NCBI GenBank assembly: GCA_905221605.1
Contig: CAJNDS010000530.1
Span: 27,501-62,500 of the forward strand
Length of the DNA: 35,000 nucleotides
From: Symbiodinium natans
Lineage: Eukaryota; Sar; Dinophyceae; Suessiales; Symbiodiniaceae
Direction of reading: 5' to 3'
A program made the position numbers and the translations under genes. Shown piece by piece: positions 33,454 to 35,000 of the stretch. A model generated the notes under the pieces. It did not search any database and was not told the DNA's origin. It saw only the letters and a list, made by a program, of their open reading frames with translations. The first letter of the stretch is position 1. Every line of letters begins with the position of its first letter.

Positions 33454-33540
33454 AAGCCCTCTGTAAACTGCGGGCGGCCCAGCGTCAAGAGCCTGCTCTT
33501 CCAGGTCCCTACGCAGCCGGTCGGCCCAAGCCTTCTTGAC
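33454..33540 (-). CDS. putative exon 2 of a three-exon run
   Basis: VKKAWADRLRRDLEEQALDA then GPPAVYRGL: a charged helix then a turn. Both edges lie in direct repeats. Confidence 0.6.
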
Positions 33541-33686
33541 CTCAGGTGCGATCTTGGGGGGTTTAGGGTTTAGGGTTTAGGGTTTAGGGTTTAGGTTTAG
33601 GGGTTTAGGGTTTAGGGTTTATGGCTTCGGGTTTAGGGTTCAGGGAGACATGGTCCCTTGGTAGGGGCCCCTCAGAAGGGTACCCC
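33541..33686 (-). other. putative intron with TTTAGGG tract between 12-bp repeats
   Basis: The repeats CCTCAGGTGCGA at 33540-33551 and 33686-33697 enclose a TTTAGGG tract (33560-33650) and about 35 bases of other sequence. Confidence 0.5.
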
Positions 33687-33720
33687 CTCAGGTGCGAGGC
33701 CGAGTTTAAGCGATGGGGGT
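33687..33720 (-). CDS. putative exon 1 of a three-exon run
   Basis: Acceptor AAAAAAG, then PPSLKLGLAPE, which joins VKKAW at the repeat in frame. Confidence 0.45.
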
Positions 33721-34195
33721 CTTTTTTGGGCTTGGGCTTGGGCGGTTTAGGGTTCAGGGTTCAGGGTTTAGGGTTTAGGGTTTGGGGGGTTAAGGGGTTT
33801 TGAGGTCTGGGGTTTGGGTTCAGGGCTATAGAAGAGTCTGGCGTGTAAATCTCAATCATGGTCCTTTTTGGGACCTCAAAACGTTGAACTGTAAATGGGA
33901 TAAACCCCAAACCCTAAACCCGAAACCCGAAACCCTAAACCCTAACCCTAAACACAAAACCCTAAACCCCCTGAGATTTAACAGCCCGAGAAGGCCCCTT
34001 GAGGTCAAACCCTGCCGCCTGGCTCCCCAACTCACCGACAACACGAGTGGCGCCCAAACCCTAAACCCTAAACCCTACACCCTGAACCGTCATTTCCAGC
34101 GTTGCTCTAAAACGGCGGCGAAGGCACTGCATCGACGGCCTGCATGCGCCTCCGCCAGCAGATTGATAAGGTAACCCCCTAAACACCAGATGGCC

Positions 34196-34330
34196 ACCTA
34201 AACCCTAAACCCTAAACCCCAAACCCCAAACCCCAAACCCCAAACCCCAAACCCTAAACCCTAAACCCTAAACCCTGAACCCTGAACCCTGAACCCTGAA
34301 TCCTGAACCCTGAACCCTGAACCCGAACTA
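34196..34330. repeat. CCCTAAA, CCCCAAA, CCCTGAA array
   Basis: Three sub-blocks, each of one unit type: CCCTAAA, then six CCCCAAA, then seven CCCTGAA. Confidence 0.96.
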
Positions 34331-34474
34331 AAGCTTGCTGTAGAGAAGACGAGGGCATCTCACGACCAACACAAGGTCAATGCAAACTCCGAATGAACGC
34401 CTCGACAGCCTTTAGTATAGGGGTCAGAACAATTTTTCATGATATTCCCTTATGGTCCCTTTGATACTACAATA

Positions 34475-34587
34475 CCCCCCCCCCCCCCCAAAAAAAAAAC
34501 ACCTCAACCCTCACGCTAATCCTAAACCCTAAACCCTAAAGTATTTATTCAGGCCCCTATGTTTAACCTCCCCCCCCCCCCCCCCCC
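34475..34587 (+). repeat. C15-A10 and C18 runs
   Basis: C15 at 34475-34489 followed directly by A10; C18 at 34570-34587. A short CCCTAAA tract lies between. Confidence 0.96.
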
Positions 34588-34595
34588 ACGCTGGC

Positions 34596-34651
34596 CTTGC
34601 AGGCAGCAATCGATACTCTTTCAGAACCTGCTTGTACTTTGAAGTGAAGTC
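34596..34651 (-). CDS. putative exon, unknown protein
   Basis: Acceptor CCTGCAG followed by GA, then DFTSKYKQVLKEYRLLPA and a GC donor (AAG|GCCAGC). Confidence 0.5.
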
Positions 34652-34655
34652 CTGC

Positions 34656-34750
34656 AGGGTTTAGGGTTTAGGGTTTAGGGTTTAGGGTTTAGGGTTTAGG
34701 GTTTAGGGTTTAGGGTTTAGTGTTTAGGGTTTACGGTTTAGGGTTTAGAG
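34656..34750 (+). repeat. (TTTAGGG)13
   Basis: Near-perfect G-strand units that directly precede the acceptor of the exon at 34596-34651 in transcribed order. Confidence 0.97.
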
Positions 34751-35000
34751 TGCTTTGACCTCTAAAACCGTGAACTCTAAAACCCAGAACCTCTATAACC
34801 CTTTGGTGCTTCTGAGCTTTGGATGTGGGTCGAAATTTTAGGTCTCTGGGGTTTAGGGTTTAGGGTTTAGGATTTAGGGTTTAGGGTGCTGTGGGCCAGG
34901 GGGTAAGATGCCATGCTTGCGCTCTACAAGCTGGACGGTTTAGATACACAAAGCCACAAAGCACACACGAGGCTTCCTGAATTGCATTCCCTTTTCGGGA

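Overview
The window looks like nuclear DNA of a dinoflagellate, most likely a Symbiodiniaceae or other Suessiales species. The evidence is roughly one hundred tracts of the heptamer TTTAGGG/CCCTAAA (the plant/dinoflagellate-type telomere unit) in both orientations, a ubiquitin-like plus RCC1-repeat gene of the type common in Symbiodinium gene sets, and splice sites that often read AG followed by G and sometimes start the intron with GA or GC. There is no prokaryotic gene organisation, no rRNA, no convincing tRNA and no CRISPR.

No long intact gene is present. Coding matter occurs as short islands of 30 to 280 bases lying between the telomere-like tracts. Most can be read on the minus strand, with a visible acceptor AG and a donor GT, GC or GA. 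From right to left, the clearest minus-strand islands are: 34.6 kb; 33.4-33.7 kb (three exons in one frame); 32.2-32.4 kb (two exons in one frame); 29.5-31.5 kb; a broken ubiquitin-like/RCC1 gene at 26.4-27.9 kb with further open islands after it; 20.2-23.8 kb; a terminal exon with stop at 19.38 kb; a run of phase-compatible exons at 15.6-16.4 kb carrying a PCNA-interaction (PIP-box) motif; two exons of a tRNA 2'-phosphotransferase (Tpt1/KptA family) at 13.3-13.9 kb; and many unassigned islands from 0.1 to 12.6 kb, including a possible Kelch-like blade and coiled-coil segments. A few islands near 28.2-29.5 kb read better on the plus strand, so a strand switch may lie near 28 kb.

The DNA between these islands is telomere-like tracts, variant arrays of them (CCCCTAAA, CCCTATAAA, CCCTACAAG, CCCTCAA, CCCCAA, TTTGGGG, and a mixed CCCTAAA/CCCGAAA/CCCCAAA array of about 950 bp), long poly-C or poly-G runs, and several short dispersed repeat families, some of them near-perfect hairpins.

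The most interesting observation is that at least five telomere-containing gaps between in-frame exons are flanked by direct repeats of 12 to 25 bp that hold the exon edges. In three of them the repeat contains AG|GA at the same offset, so cutting at that point in both copies restores one uninterrupted reading frame. This suggests that insertion of telomere-like DNA, with duplication of the target, created introns here. Every exon call was read by eye and carries the stated uncertainty. Many islands can also be read on the opposite strand, and no transcript data were available.
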